A stretch of 64,000 bases of DNA, from contig CACYHW010000006.1 of assembly GCA_902774335.1 (NCBI GenBank), positions 1 to 64,000 of the forward strand. The letters run 5' to 3'. Position 1 is the first letter of the stretch; each line of letters starts with the position of its first letter. Under the pieces are notes generated by a model that worked only from the letters and a program-made list of their open reading frames with translations, was not told the DNA's origin and made no database searches. Positions 17,660-26,785 of the stretch are shown one piece after another. This stretch comes from an uncultured Bacteroidales bacterium (GTDB lineage: Bacteria; Bacteroidota; Bacteroidia; Bacteroidales; Bacteroidaceae). Made by a program: the position numbers and the translations under genes.

Positions 17660-17691
17660 GGATGCGCAAATTTCGTCAAAAATGCGCATCC
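17660..17691 (-). terminator. Hairpin terminator between the OM protein gene and pfp
   Basis: GGATGCGCA (17660-17668) pairs with TGCGCATCC (17683-17691). On the minus strand it is followed by TTATTTTATG. It lies 38 bases past the upstream gene's stop. Confidence 0.65.
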
Positions 17692-17728
17692 CTGCAATAT
17701 TTGGTTTATAAAAAAGCAATGCTTGCCG

Positions 17729-18559
17729 TCAGAACCTGTACATAACTGACATGTTGTAGTCAACAGGCAGGGCGGGACCGATAAACCACTCCCAAAGACT
17801 GTGGTCTTCCTGGTCCGGAGTGCCGTAAGTACCCTTGACTAACAGATGGGTGTCAATGCCCCAGTGTGAGTTCTTCTTGAACCAGCCCTGGAAGCCGATA
17901 CCGGCACCGCCGCATACCGAATACTCCCAATTGGATTTCTCGTTACCGGCCTTTTTCCACTCGTTATGATCCTTGGGGTACTCATAGGTCTGGCCTGCAG
18001 CGACAGCTGCATCGTAGGCATCTCTTCTACGCTTTCTCTCCTCCAGGGACACCTTGCTCGAGAATACATCGAACGACTCCCTGAATATGCCGAAGTTGGC
18101 CTTGGCAACCAGATAAAAACCTCTGTCGGGCTTGCGTCCCATATAGAAACGGCCCTCGGGACCTATAACAACTCCGGTGTAACGGCGGTCCCAACGCACC
18201 TCGTGTGTCTCGCCGTTCATCTGAACCTCACCGTACATACGGCCGGGGCTGTGCGACCAGTCCACTGCATAGTGATCACCGAACAGGACAACATCCTTGG
18301 GGCCTTCGTCCTGACTGGGGAACTGGGTTGAGAAGAAACTGCGGTTTATGAGATAAGCCCTGGCATATACGCCGTATGTGAAACGGGTGCCGGTATAATG
18401 CTCCCACTCTATCTCCGGACAACGTATGACGAGTGACGAGACGTCAGCCTTGAAGCTGTTCTTATATGAATCGAATCCCTGGGTTTCAAGAGGTTTGAAT
18501 GCGTGCGCAAAGCTTAATGAGATTGCGGCAGCCATGATTGTAAGAACTGTTTTTTTCAT
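17729..18559 (-). CDS. Secreted probable outer-membrane beta-barrel protein
   Basis: About 276 residues starting MKKTVLTIMAAAISLSFAHA, a signal peptide; an upstream ATG at 18595 would put 12 residues before it. The mature part alternates polar and aromatic residues as in a small barrel (WEHYTGTRFTYGVYARAYLI, GEVQMNGETHEVRWD) and ends VDYNMSVMYRF with a terminal Phe. It resembles DUF3575-type proteins but the match is weak. Function unknown. It is divergent from the lipid kinase gene. Confidence 0.65.
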   Translation of the reverse strand: MKKTVLTIMAAAISLSFAHAFKPLETQGFDSYKNSFKADVSSLVIRCPEIEWEHYTGTRFTYGVYARAYLINRSFFSTQFPSQDEGPKDVVLFGDHYAVDWSHSPGRMYGEVQMNGETHEVRWDRRYTGVVIGPEGRFYMGRKPDRGFYLVAKANFGIFRESFDVFSSKVSLEERKRRRDAYDAAVAAGQTYEYPKDHNEWKKAGNEKSNWEYSVCGGAGIGFQGWFKKNSHWGIDTHLLVKGTYGTPDQEDHSLWEWFIGPALPVDYNMSVMYRF

Positions 18560-18599
18560 GACGATATGGTTTAAACTCGGTGCTAAGGTATGCAATAGG

Positions 18600-18629
18600 T
18601 TTGAATTTCACAAATATTGGCTATATTTG
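18600..18629 (+). promoter_or_regulatory. Promoter of the lipid kinase gene
   Basis: TTTG (18600-18603), 18 bases, TATATTTG (18622-18629), 39 bases before the ATG at 18669. Confidence 0.65.
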
Positions 18630-18668
18630 CGCCGTTTTTTACATCCTAAAATAAAAACCAGGGACATA

Positions 18669-19565
18669 ATGCATTATTGTTTTATCATAAACAATGAGCC
18701 CAGCAAGGCAGGAAACGCAGAATTGATAGAGGCTCAAATCAAAAAGACCGACACACCGCTGGATTACCGGATATACAAGACCACAGCACAGAAGACAGCC
18801 ACTCAGTTTGTAAAGGAATTTTGTGCAGGAAACCCTGACAGGGAGACCTGTTTCGTGGCATGCGGAGGCGACGGAACCATAAACGAGGTTGCATCGGGCA
18901 TGGTAGGCGCCAAAAACAAGCACCTTGCTGTTCTGGCATACGGCAGCGGCAATGACTTTATCAAATACTATGAAGGAAAGGATTTTCTGAATGTCGAGAA
19001 TCTTATCAACGGCACTCCCCACAAGATAGACATACTCAAGATCAACGAAGGCAGCTACTCCATAAACGTATGCAACTTTGGTTTTGACTCCGTGGTGGCA
19101 TCGACCGCCAACAAGCTGAGCCGCAAGGGAAACAAAAACCCCTACCGCTGGGGTATTGTCAAGGCTATATTCTGCGGACGTTTCAACCGTATTTCGGTTA
19201 GTGCCGACGGCGAGGCCCTGAATCCCGGCAAGCGTATGCTGCTGTGCACCCTGGGTAACAACAACCACGTGGGCGGCGAGTTCTTCTGCTCACCCCGCGC
19301 CAAGAACGATGACGGCCTTATCGAGGTAGGTTACTGCAAGACAACCACCCTGGCAGGATTTCTGGGACTGCTTCCTATCTATACCGTAGGCAAGCATTTG
19401 GACAACCCCAAGGCAAGCAAGCACTTCATTTACCGTCAGTCCAAGACAGTGGATGTTCACTCCGACAAGCAGATTGAGCTCTGCCTGGACGGCGAGATGC
19501 TGGCAGGCACGGATTTTCATATTGAGATTCTTCCCAAGGCCATAAGTTTCATTATCCCGGCGTGA
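18669..19565 (+). CDS. Diacylglycerol-kinase-family lipid kinase
   Basis: About 298 residues. The catalytic motif is VACGGDGTINEVASGM (the GGDGT signature, about residues 62-77), followed by LAVLAYGSGNDFIKYY and FNFGFDS-like VCNFGFDSVVAS. The C-terminal part has the LLCTLGNNNHVGGEFFCSP and DGLIEV motifs. These kinases phosphorylate diacylglycerol, sphingosine or related lipids at the membrane. The start at 18669 is used because a longer upstream frame runs through the promoter and the divergent gene. Confidence 0.9.
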   Translation: MHYCFIINNEPSKAGNAELIEAQIKKTDTPLDYRIYKTTAQKTATQFVKEFCAGNPDRETCFVACGGDGTINEVASGMVGAKNKHLAVLAYGSGNDFIKYYEGKDFLNVENLINGTPHKIDILKINEGSYSINVCNFGFDSVVASTANKLSRKGNKNPYRWGIVKAIFCGRFNRISVSADGEALNPGKRMLLCTLGNNNHVGGEFFCSPRAKNDDGLIEVGYCKTTTLAGFLGLLPIYTVGKHLDNPKASKHFIYRQSKTVDVHSDKQIELCLDGEMLAGTDFHIEILPKAISFIIPA

Positions 19566-19621
19566 TTGACAAAAATTGAAAATTAATTCTTATTTTCGCG
19601 TAAACATTAAAACCAATCACT

Positions 19622-19894
19622 ATGGCAAGTCGCAGAGATCTCAAGAGAGACATCAGTTATGTAATAGGTGACATCTTCACCGAGTGTCTCATATATAAAG
19701 AGCTGGTTCCCGGCACCAACCAGAAGGAGGCCGAGAAGTTAATCGTTGATCTTCTCCGTATCGACAACGAGTTCATTACCCGTATCAGCCACACCGAACC
19801 GGGTAACGCCAAGGGATACTACCGCGCTCTTGTCAAGGATTTCCAGGCCCAAATAACCCAGGTCATTGACAAGCTGACCAAACTCAAAAAGTAA
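19622..19894 (+). CDS. Small conserved hypothetical protein, 90 residues
   Basis: A helical, charged protein beginning MASRRDLKRDISYVIGDIF and ending QVIDKLTKLKK. It has the appearance of a conserved Bacteroidales family of unknown function. No signal peptide or membrane helix, so cytoplasmic. It is 14 bases before the amidase-like gene and probably shares its transcript. A weak TATTTTCG box lies about 30 bases upstream. Confidence 0.75.
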   Translation: MASRRDLKRDISYVIGDIFTECLIYKELVPGTNQKEAEKLIVDLLRIDNEFITRISHTEPGNAKGYYRALVKDFQAQITQVIDKLTKLKK

Positions 19895-19908
19895 CTTTCC
19901 CAAAGGTT

Positions 19909-22794
19909 ATGTCCCGGCGTGTGCAGGCCTTTGTGGCGGCACTTGCCGTCATTTTGTCCGTCAGTAACCTCAAGGCACAGACGGACAATGCTACTATACG
20001 CGCGCGTGTAAGGCAGCACTTTGAGCAGTATCAGGGAGAGTTCGACCTCAAGACCCTCAAGATTGAGCACACCGACATAAGCCGCAACGGACGCCGCCTG
20101 GACATATACATAAACCAGAACTTCAGTTACCAGCTGTTCCGTCACGAGCTGGTTGACTCCATCTACGCCGGACTGCGCAAATCGCTGCCCGCCGATGTAC
20201 GCCGCTGGAGCATAGGCATACACACCGGAGGCAAGACCATCGAGAGGCTCATCCCCAACTGGGCCAGACGTACCATCAGCCAGAAGAACCTGTGGAACGA
20301 GACCTTCTATGACGGCAAGCCGTGGGTTCAGGAGGAGAGCCGCATCTACACCCCCAAGAAGGGTCTTTCAAACATACACATGGCCGTAACGCCCAGTCAC
20401 GGTCTCTACTATGACAACGAGGACGGCATGTGGGAGTGGCAGCGTCCCCCGCTCTACTGCACCCGCGAGGATCTGCTCACACAATCGTTCGTATACCCCT
20501 ACCTTATTCCCATGCTCGAGAACGCCGGCGCAGTGGTCTACACCGCCCGTGAGCGTGACTGGCAGACCAACGGCGTGACCGTGAGCTGCAACGACCAGGA
20601 ATACAGGGAGGACGGAGTATGGTCAGGGCACATAGCAGGCGGCTATTCCGCTGACTCGGTACGCATACTCCCAGATAGTCTGGGAATAAACACCCGCACC
20701 GCACAGACAGGAACCGGCCCCGGCATACCCATGTCAACCGCATTCTGGATTCCTGATATCCCCGAGGACGGCGACTATGCCGTGTACGTAACCTATCAGA
20801 CCGATTCCACAAGCATAGACGACGCCCGTTACATAGTATTCCACACCGGCGGCTCCACCACTTTCCGCGTCAACCAGCAGATGGGAGGCGGAACATGGGT
20901 CTACCTGGGTACCTTCCACTTCAAGGCCGGACAGAGCCCGCAGGGTATGGTAAGCCTGGACAACAGCAGCGAGATGCACGGAACAGTCAATGCCGATGCC
21001 GTAAGGTTCGGCGGCGGAACGGCGCACGAGGTACGCGAAAACCTGGAGTTGGATGCTCCGCGCTACAATATGGGAGCCCGATACTACACCAGATTTGCCG
21101 GCGCTCCGGACAGCATATACAGCAAATACGACGGTGCCGACGATTACCGCGAGGATATATGGACACGCCCCTACATGGCCAACTGGCTATCCGGCGGTTC
21201 CGTTTTCAACAAGGCGAATCCCGGACTCGGAGTACCGCTGGAACTCTACTTTGCCCTCCATACCGATGCCGGTTACACCTACGGCGATACCATCTACGGC
21301 TCGCTTGGAATATGTACCACCGATTTTGCCGACGGCGTACTGGGCGAAGGACATTCCCGTGACATAAGCCGCGACCTTACCGACATGGTGCTTACCGGCC
21401 TCAGGAGCGATCTGTCGCCGGCCATAGGACGCGAGTGGATATACCGCGGAATCTGGGACAAGAGCTATTGCGAGAGCCGTGAGCCCCAGATACTCTCCAT
21501 GCTGCTTGAACTCCTGTCACACCAGAATTTCCGTGACGTATGCATGGCCCTGAACCCCAATTTCAGGTTCACAGCATCACGTTCCGTATACAAGTCGCTC
21601 CTGAAATACGTAAGCTTCCTGCATGACCGCAGCTACGTGGTCCAGCCTCTGCCGGTAGACCATTTCAGCATAAGCCTTACGGGGCAGAATACTCTGCAGC
21701 TCTCCTGGCAGGCGGTAAACGATACGCTGGAGCCCACTGCCGTTCCCGGCGGATACATTGTCTACATGGCCGTGGATGACAACGGCTTTGACGGCGGCAC
21801 ATTTACCCGCGACAACAGCATGCGTTTCTTCCCCGAGCAGAACCACCTGTACCGTTTCCGCGTGACCGCCGTGAACGAAGGAGGTCAGAGCATGCCCTCC
21901 GAGACCCTGGCCGCCTGCATCGTGCCGGAGAGCAAGGGTGCGGTGCTAATAGTAAACGGATTCCAGCGTCTGAGCGGTCCTGAGACTGTACTGACCGACA
22001 GCACCCAGGGATTTGACATCATGTCCGATCCGGGAGTGCAGTATATGATATCGCCCATACTGAGCGGCGCACAGCAGATATTCGCGCTTGACTCCATCGA
22101 CTCCGAGGAGGAGGTGTCGCTGGGCATAGGCGACGAGACGCTGAACGGAGCCCTTCTGTCCGGAAACACCTTTGACTATCCCGTAATCCACGGACAGTCG
22201 GTGGCAGCCTCCGGATGGTCATTCGTATCATGCAGCCGCGAGGCGGTCCAGGACGGACTGGTCAAGCTGACCGACTACAAGGTTGTAGACCTGGTGCTGG
22301 GACTGCAGAAGCGATCGGCTCAGGATACCATATGCAACAAGGACTACTCCACATTCCCGCCGGTACTGCAGGACATCATCAGGACCTACCTGAACCGCGG
22401 CGGTGCACTGATGTGCAGCGGATCGTATGTGGGAGCCGATATGATATCGGACCTGAAGGATGAATCCTTTGCACAGGAGGTGCTGCATTACCGCTGGGAC
22501 GGACCTCTGCCTTCGCACAGCGAGGACCAGATAAGGGGAATGCGCAGCAAGGCCACCATCAAGCGTGCCGCCGACCGTGACGGCTACGGCCTGACCAAAC
22601 CCGACGTAATAAGCCCCACCGGGCTGGCAACCACCCAGTTCACATACGTCGTGAGCGGGCTGCCCGCCGGCGTGGGATACAAGGACCGCACCTGCGCCAC
22701 ACTCACCATGGGATTTCCGCTGGAGAGTGTACTGGAGCCCAAGGAACGCGACCGTATAATGAGATCGGCACTCAAATATTTGACTGACAAATAA
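19909..22794 (+). CDS. Large secreted amidase-like protein with golvesin-like insert and FnIII domain
   Basis: A 961-residue secreted protein (signal peptide ending LKAQ). Parts of an N-acetylmuramoyl-L-alanine amidase-3-like fold appear on either side of an insert: TPSHGLYYDNEDG (about 161-173) and YFALHTDAGYTYGDTIYGS (about 446-465), with a late helix PQILSMLLELLSHQ. Between them, about 271-371, is a beta-sandwich resembling the golvesin/xanthan-lyase-type domain (DYAVYVTYQT, GTWVYLGTFHF, NADAVRFGGG). An FnIII domain follows (about 583-680), then a 280-residue C-terminal region (AVLIVNGFQRLS) of unknown fold. Similar proteins are often labelled xanthan lyase; peptidoglycan cleavage is more likely but unproven. 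Confidence 0.75.
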   Translation: MSRRVQAFVAALAVILSVSNLKAQTDNATIRARVRQHFEQYQGEFDLKTLKIEHTDISRNGRRLDIYINQNFSYQLFRHELVDSIYAGLRKSLPADVRRWSIGIHTGGKTIERLIPNWARRTISQKNLWNETFYDGKPWVQEESRIYTPKKGLSNIHMAVTPSHGLYYDNEDGMWEWQRPPLYCTREDLLTQSFVYPYLIPMLENAGAVVYTARERDWQTNGVTVSCNDQEYREDGVWSGHIAGGYSADSVRILPDSLGINTRTAQTGTGPGIPMSTAFWIPDIPEDGDYAVYVTYQTDSTSIDDARYIVFHTGGSTTFRVNQQMGGGTWVYLGTFHFKAGQSPQGMVSLDNSSEMHGTVNADAVRFGGGTAHEVRENLELDAPRYNMGARYYTRFAGAPDSIYSKYDGADDYREDIWTRPYMANWLSGGSVFNKANPGLGVPLELYFALHTDAGYTYGDTIYGSLGICTTDFADGVLGEGHSRDISRDLTDMVLTGLRSDLSPAIGREWIYRGIWDKSYCESREPQILSMLLELLSHQNFRDVCMALNPNFRFTASRSVYKSLLKYVSFLHDRSYVVQPLPVDHFSISLTGQNTLQLSWQAVNDTLEPTAVPGGYIVYMAVDDNGFDGGTFTRDNSMRFFPEQNHLYRFRVTAVNEGGQSMPSETLAACIVPESKGAVLIVNGFQRLSGPETVLTDSTQGFDIMSDPGVQYMISPILSGAQQIFALDSIDSEEEVSLGIGDETLNGALLSGNTFDYPVIHGQSVAASGWSFVSCSREAVQDGLVKLTDYKVVDLVLGLQKRSAQDTICNKDYSTFPPVLQDIIRTYLNRGGALMCSGSYVGADMISDLKDESFAQEVLHYRWDGPLPSHSEDQIRGMRSKATIKRAADRDGYGLTKPDVISPTGLATTQFTYVVSGLPAGVGYKDRTCATLTMGFPLESVLEPKERDRIMRSALKYLTDK

Positions 22795-22806
22795 AACGCA
22801 CAATCT

Positions 22807-23127
22807 ATGTACAACATTCAGGCAAATGAATCCGGAACACGCAGCATTAACGTGTCCGATGAGAATCTGGCAACAATCCGCCGTTTTTCACTTCTGCAGT
22901 ATCTGGTAGACAGCAACGGTATCATTACCGAGCAGTCGCTTGACAAACTGAGACTGACAGTACGCTCACTGCTTACCACCCCGCAGGGCTCCGACAAGCA
23001 GCTGCTTGACCTCTGCATAGACGTTATCTACCACAGCGACATGAAGGCACTGGGTCTTAAGAACCTGATTGCCCTCTATGAGCAGTGGAATGCAGCCAAC
23101 CCCGAACCCGAACAAACCGCAGAATAA
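22807..23127 (+). CDS. Small conserved hypothetical protein, 106 residues
   Basis: A soluble, largely helical protein (QANESGTRSINVSDENLATI ... KQLLDLCIDVIYHSDMKALG) with an acidic tail (NPEPEQTAE). No recognised domain. It lies 12 bases after the amidase-like gene and 3 bases before the radical-SAM gene, so it belongs to this operon. Confidence 0.7.
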   Translation: MYNIQANESGTRSINVSDENLATIRRFSLLQYLVDSNGIITEQSLDKLRLTVRSLLTTPQGSDKQLLDLCIDVIYHSDMKALGLKNLIALYEQWNAANPEPEQTAE

Positions 23128-23130
23128 ATA

Positions 23131-24927
23131 ATGCCACAGTGGCTGCCTACGACCAAGAAGGAGTGTGAGCGTCTGGGCTGGGACCAGCTGGACGTGATAC
23201 TCTTTAGCGGCGACGCCTACGTGGACCACCCCTCATTCGGCAGTGCCGTGATAGGGCGTGTCCTGGAGGCTCACGGCTATAAGGTGGCCATTGTACCCCA
23301 ACCCAACTGGCAGGACGACCTGCGTGACTTCAAGAAGCTGGGCCGCCCGCGCCTGTTCTTCGGAGTATCGGCCGGAGCCATGGACTCCATGGTAAACCGC
23401 TACACCGCCGGCAAGCGTCTGCGTGCCGAGGATGCCTATACCCCCGACGGACGCCACACCGGACGTCCCGAATACCCCTCCATTGTCTATACCAAGGCGC
23501 TCAAGAAACTCTTTCCTGACGTCCCCGTGGTATTGGGAGGCATTGAGGCCTCGCTGCGCCGCTTGACTCATTACGACTATTGGCAGGACAAGCTGCTGCC
23601 CGGTATCCTTGAGATGAGCGGAGCCGACTACCTGACCTACGGCATGGGCGAGAAGGTCACCATCGCCGTGGCCGATGCACTCAGCAGCGGTCACCCCGAG
23701 GAGCTCCAAAACATTCCGCAGGTGGCATTCATGAGCCGCGAGGTTCCCGGAGGCATAACCCCCGATGACAAGATGCTGGCATCACACGAGCAGTGTCTCA
23801 AGGACAAGCGAGCCCAGGCCGCCAACTTCCGCATCATCGAGGAGGAGTCCAACATGATTGAGGCCCACCGTATCATTCAGCCGTCAGGCAACCGTTACGT
23901 TGTGGTCAACCCTCCCTACCCCCCGCTTACCACACAGGAGCTGGATGCAGTATACGATCTGCCATACACCCGCCTGCCCCACCCGCGCTACAACGGCAAG
24001 CGCATCCCGGCCTACGAGATGATACGCCACTCCATAACCATCCACCGCGGCTGCTACGGAGGCTGTTCGTTCTGCACCATATCGGCACATCAGGGCAAAC
24101 AGATTGTGAGCCGCAGCAAGGAGAGCATACTCAAGGAGCTGCGCCAGGTTACGCAGATGGAGGATTTCAAGGGGTATGTATCGGACCTGGGAGGCCCCTC
24201 GGCCAATATGTACGGCACCGGCGGACGCGACAAGAAGATATGCGCCAAGTGCAAGCGTCCTACCTGCCTCACCCCCAAGGTATGCCCCAACCTGCAGACC
24301 GACCTTACTGCACTGATAGATCTGTACCGCGCCGCCGACAAGGTTCCGGGCGTAAAGAAGAGCTGCATAGGAAGTGGTATCCGCTATGACATTCTGCAGT
24401 ACCGTGACCCGGATCCCAAGGCCGACAAATCACACACCGAGTATGCCCGCGAACTTATAACCCGCCACGTGAGCGGACGACTCAAGGTGGCACCCGAGCA
24501 TACATCGGACTCCGTATTGGCACTTATGCGCAAGCCTTCGTTCCAGCAGTTCGGAGCCTTCAAGAAAACATTTGACAAAATAAACAAGGAGAACGGACTG
24601 CGCCAGCAGCTCATTCCCTACTTTATAAGCAGCCATCCCGGTTGCACCGAGGTTGATATGGCCGAGCTGGCCATCCAGACCAAGCAGCTCAACTTCAAGC
24701 TGGAGCAGATACAGGATTTCACACCCACCCCCATGACTCTCAGCACCGAGATTTTCTATACCGGAATCAATCCCTATACCATGCAGCCCGTCTATACCGC
24801 CCGTACCGAGCGTGACAAGCAGGCTCAGCGTCAGTTCTTTTTCTGGTATGATCCGGCCCAGCGTCACCGCCTTATCGCCGAGCTGCGCCGAATAGGCCGC
24901 CCCGACCTTATCTCAAAACTTTTCTGA
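23131..24927 (+). CDS. YgiQ-family radical SAM protein
   Basis: A 598-residue iron-sulfur enzyme of the YgiQ type. The N-terminal domain starts WLPTTKKECERLGWDQLDVI and has VVLGGIEASLRRLTHYDYW. The radical-SAM cluster motif is RGCYGGCSFCTIS (about residue 310-322, CxxxCxxC), followed by the SDLGGPSANMYG motif and a second Cys group CAKCKRPTC that may bind another metal. LKVAPEHTSDSVL is the expected later strand. The reaction of the family is unknown. It is the last gene of the cluster starting at 19622. Confidence 0.92.
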   Translation: MPQWLPTTKKECERLGWDQLDVILFSGDAYVDHPSFGSAVIGRVLEAHGYKVAIVPQPNWQDDLRDFKKLGRPRLFFGVSAGAMDSMVNRYTAGKRLRAEDAYTPDGRHTGRPEYPSIVYTKALKKLFPDVPVVLGGIEASLRRLTHYDYWQDKLLPGILEMSGADYLTYGMGEKVTIAVADALSSGHPEELQNIPQVAFMSREVPGGITPDDKMLASHEQCLKDKRAQAANFRIIEEESNMIEAHRIIQPSGNRYVVVNPPYPPLTTQELDAVYDLPYTRLPHPRYNGKRIPAYEMIRHSITIHRGCYGGCSFCTISAHQGKQIVSRSKESILKELRQVTQMEDFKGYVSDLGGPSANMYGTGGRDKKICAKCKRPTCLTPKVCPNLQTDLTALIDLYRAADKVPGVKKSCIGSGIRYDILQYRDPDPKADKSHTEYARELITRHVSGRLKVAPEHTSDSVLALMRKPSFQQFGAFKKTFDKINKENGLRQQLIPYFISSHPGCTEVDMAELAIQTKQLNFKLEQIQDFTPTPMTLSTEIFYTGINPYTMQPVYTARTERDKQAQRQFFFWYDPAQRHRLIAELRRIGRPDLISKLF

Positions 24928-25018
24928 CATAACGGGCTCATTGTCCTTTTAACTTTCAGGGCTATCGCTTATATACTTTACGACAACCCGAAAAAAGACA
25001 TTAAACAAAATAAGGACA

Positions 25019-25873
25019 ATGAAAAAGTATTTGATGGCTGCCGCAATACTGGCAGTTTGCGTTGCAACAAGCGCAAAGAAGAAAGAGGTTCAGGAAGTTC
25101 TGTTCGGAGTTAAGTCCGGCGTTATTACCGTTTCATCCGATATGGGTGAGATGCCCGATTTCTCAGCAATGGGAATGGGTGGCGGTCTTGCCGCTTTCGG
25201 CGACTCAACCTTCCTGGAGAGAATGAACAGCTTCAACTCTGGCGACATGAGAGAGCAGATCTACTTTGACGATTACGGAAAGAAGACTGCAAGAATCAGC
25301 GTATACGGTGAGAACATCACCCGTACAATATCCGTAGGTGACTCTACTTACACCATCAACGAGAAGGAGAACACAGCAACCGTAATGCCTATCTTCGGCG
25401 GTTCACGCAGCGGTCGTGGCGGCGGCTTCGGCGGCTTCGGCATGGGTGGCGCACAGATCGGTCAGCTTGGTCAGATTGACTGGCTGCATCTGGACAAGAA
25501 GACCATCCGTCGTAACAAGATCAAGGAGCTTGGCGAGGAGGAGGTTGCAGGTGTTACTTGCAAGAAGTACTCAATGAGCCCCAGCAACCAGATGGGCTTC
25601 AGCCAGAACATCACAGTTTGCGTTTACGAGGGAATTCCTCTGTCAACAGTAACTGAGAGCGACTGGGCTACCACAAGCCAGACTGCAATGAATTTCATTG
25701 CCGAGGATGTTGATCCCGCATTCTTTGTACTCCCCAAGGGCTGCAAGGTTAGCGAGATGAGCATGGGCGGCTTCGGCGGCGGTGACTTCATGATGATGGG
25801 CGGCGACTTCGGCGGTGGCTTTGGAGGCGGCGGCTTCGGCGGTGGCTTCGGAGGCGGCTTTGGCGGATTCTGA
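25019..25873 (+). CDS. Secreted protein with Gly/Phe-rich tail
   Basis: A 284-residue protein with a signal peptide (MKKYLMAAAILAVCVATSA). The middle part resembles DUF4412-like or GLPGLI-like secreted proteins: a readout of DDYGKKTARISVYGENITRT, then KIKELGEEEVAGVTCKKYSM and TVCVYEGIPLSTV. Two Gly-rich stretches interrupt it, GGSRSGRGGGFGGFGMGG (about 127-145) and the C-terminal GGFGGG repeats (last 35 residues). Function unknown; the tail may mediate surface or matrix association. Confidence 0.75.
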   Translation: MKKYLMAAAILAVCVATSAKKKEVQEVLFGVKSGVITVSSDMGEMPDFSAMGMGGGLAAFGDSTFLERMNSFNSGDMREQIYFDDYGKKTARISVYGENITRTISVGDSTYTINEKENTATVMPIFGGSRSGRGGGFGGFGMGGAQIGQLGQIDWLHLDKKTIRRNKIKELGEEEVAGVTCKKYSMSPSNQMGFSQNITVCVYEGIPLSTVTESDWATTSQTAMNFIAEDVDPAFFVLPKGCKVSEMSMGGFGGGDFMMMGGDFGGGFGGGGFGGGFGGGFGGF

Positions 25874-25916
25874 TAGAATAACCGATTACCCTTAATGCAT
25901 ATATGAGAGAGAGAGA

Positions 25917-25950
25917 GGACGGCTCACCCGAGCCGTCCTTTCTTTTTTAT
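25917..25950 (+). terminator. Rho-independent terminator
   Basis: GGACGGCTC, loop ACCC, GAGCCGTCC (25917-25938), then TTTCTTTTTT. It follows the Gly-rich gene and precedes the glycine-cleavage operon. Confidence 0.93.
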
Positions 25951-26062
25951 GCTTTTTTTGTCGTCACCGGCCGGCCGCTCCACATTCCGGTATACTCATA
26001 AATTGTTGAAAACCTTTTTGATATATACACAACCTCTTGTATTGAATAAGCTACATTTGTAC

Positions 26063-26785
26063 ATGGCCTGGTTGAGATTGCCTGATGATGAATGTAAGGG
26101 ATGGCACAGACTGGTGTTCTGGCTGGCTCTCGAGGAGTGGGCGGTGGAGAATGCTCCCGGCTCGTTCTTTGTATGGAATGTACGGCCCACGGTCATATTC
26201 GGACGCAACCAGGATATGGAGGCCGAGGTAAACATCCCCTACTGTCTGGAACACGGAATAGAGATGTACCGGCGCAAGAGCGGAGGAGGCTGCGTCTATG
26301 CCGACCAGGGTAACCTGATGATATCGTACATAACACAGGAGCCCGATGTCAACAAGGCGTTCGACGGATACCTGTCCCGCCTGGCCCAGGCACTCCGGGA
26401 GATGGGACTGGATGCCGTGCGTACGGAGCATAACGATGTGCTGGTTAACGGCCGCAAGGTTTCGGGCAATGCCTGCTACGCCACCCGCACCGGATGCATA
26501 GTTCACGGAACGCTCCTGTACGACACCGATTTTGCCGAGATGGAACGTGCCATAACACCCTCCAAGCAGAAACTTGAAAGCAAAGGAATCAAGTCTGTAA
26601 GACAGCGTGTGGCCAACCTGAAAGATTGTGGATTACTTTTTGGATTTGAAGAGCTCAAAACCAGACTGATTCATTATTTTTGTAAAGATATGCAGTTTTT
26701 AAACACTGAGCAGCTCGCTCAGGTGCTTGAAATCGAGAAGACATATCTTGACAAAAACTTTATAAAATATGGACGAAGAGATTAA
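26063..26785 (+). CDS. lplA: Lipoate-protein ligase family enzyme
   Basis: About 240 residues. It attaches lipoate (or octanoate) to target lysines, presumably on GcvH encoded two genes later. Visible motifs are VRPTVIFGRNQDMEAEVN (residues 38-55), YRRKSGGGCVYADQGNL (the RRxSGGGxVYxDxGN block) and DVLVNGRKVSGNACYAT (the K of GRKVSG contacts the adenylate). The ATG at 26063 is chosen because it aligns with family N-termini; the longer upstream frame has no homology. Its 3' end overlaps gcvT by 17 bases. It is shorter than full LplA because it lacks an accessory C-terminal domain. Confidence 0.88.
   Translation: MAWLRLPDDECKGWHRLVFWLALEEWAVENAPGSFFVWNVRPTVIFGRNQDMEAEVNIPYCLEHGIEMYRRKSGGGCVYADQGNLMISYITQEPDVNKAFDGYLSRLAQALREMGLDAVRTEHNDVLVNGRKVSGNACYATRTGCIVHGTLLYDTDFAEMERAITPSKQKLESKGIKSVRQRVANLKDCGLLFGFEELKTRLIHYFCKDMQFLNTEQLAQVLEIEKTYLDKNFIKYGRRD

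Noticed and set aside
26017-26059. Full promoter for lplA (TTTG plus TACATTTG)
   Set aside because: The TTTG is 31 bases away, outside the usual 19-21; only the -7 match is mentioned, in a finding.
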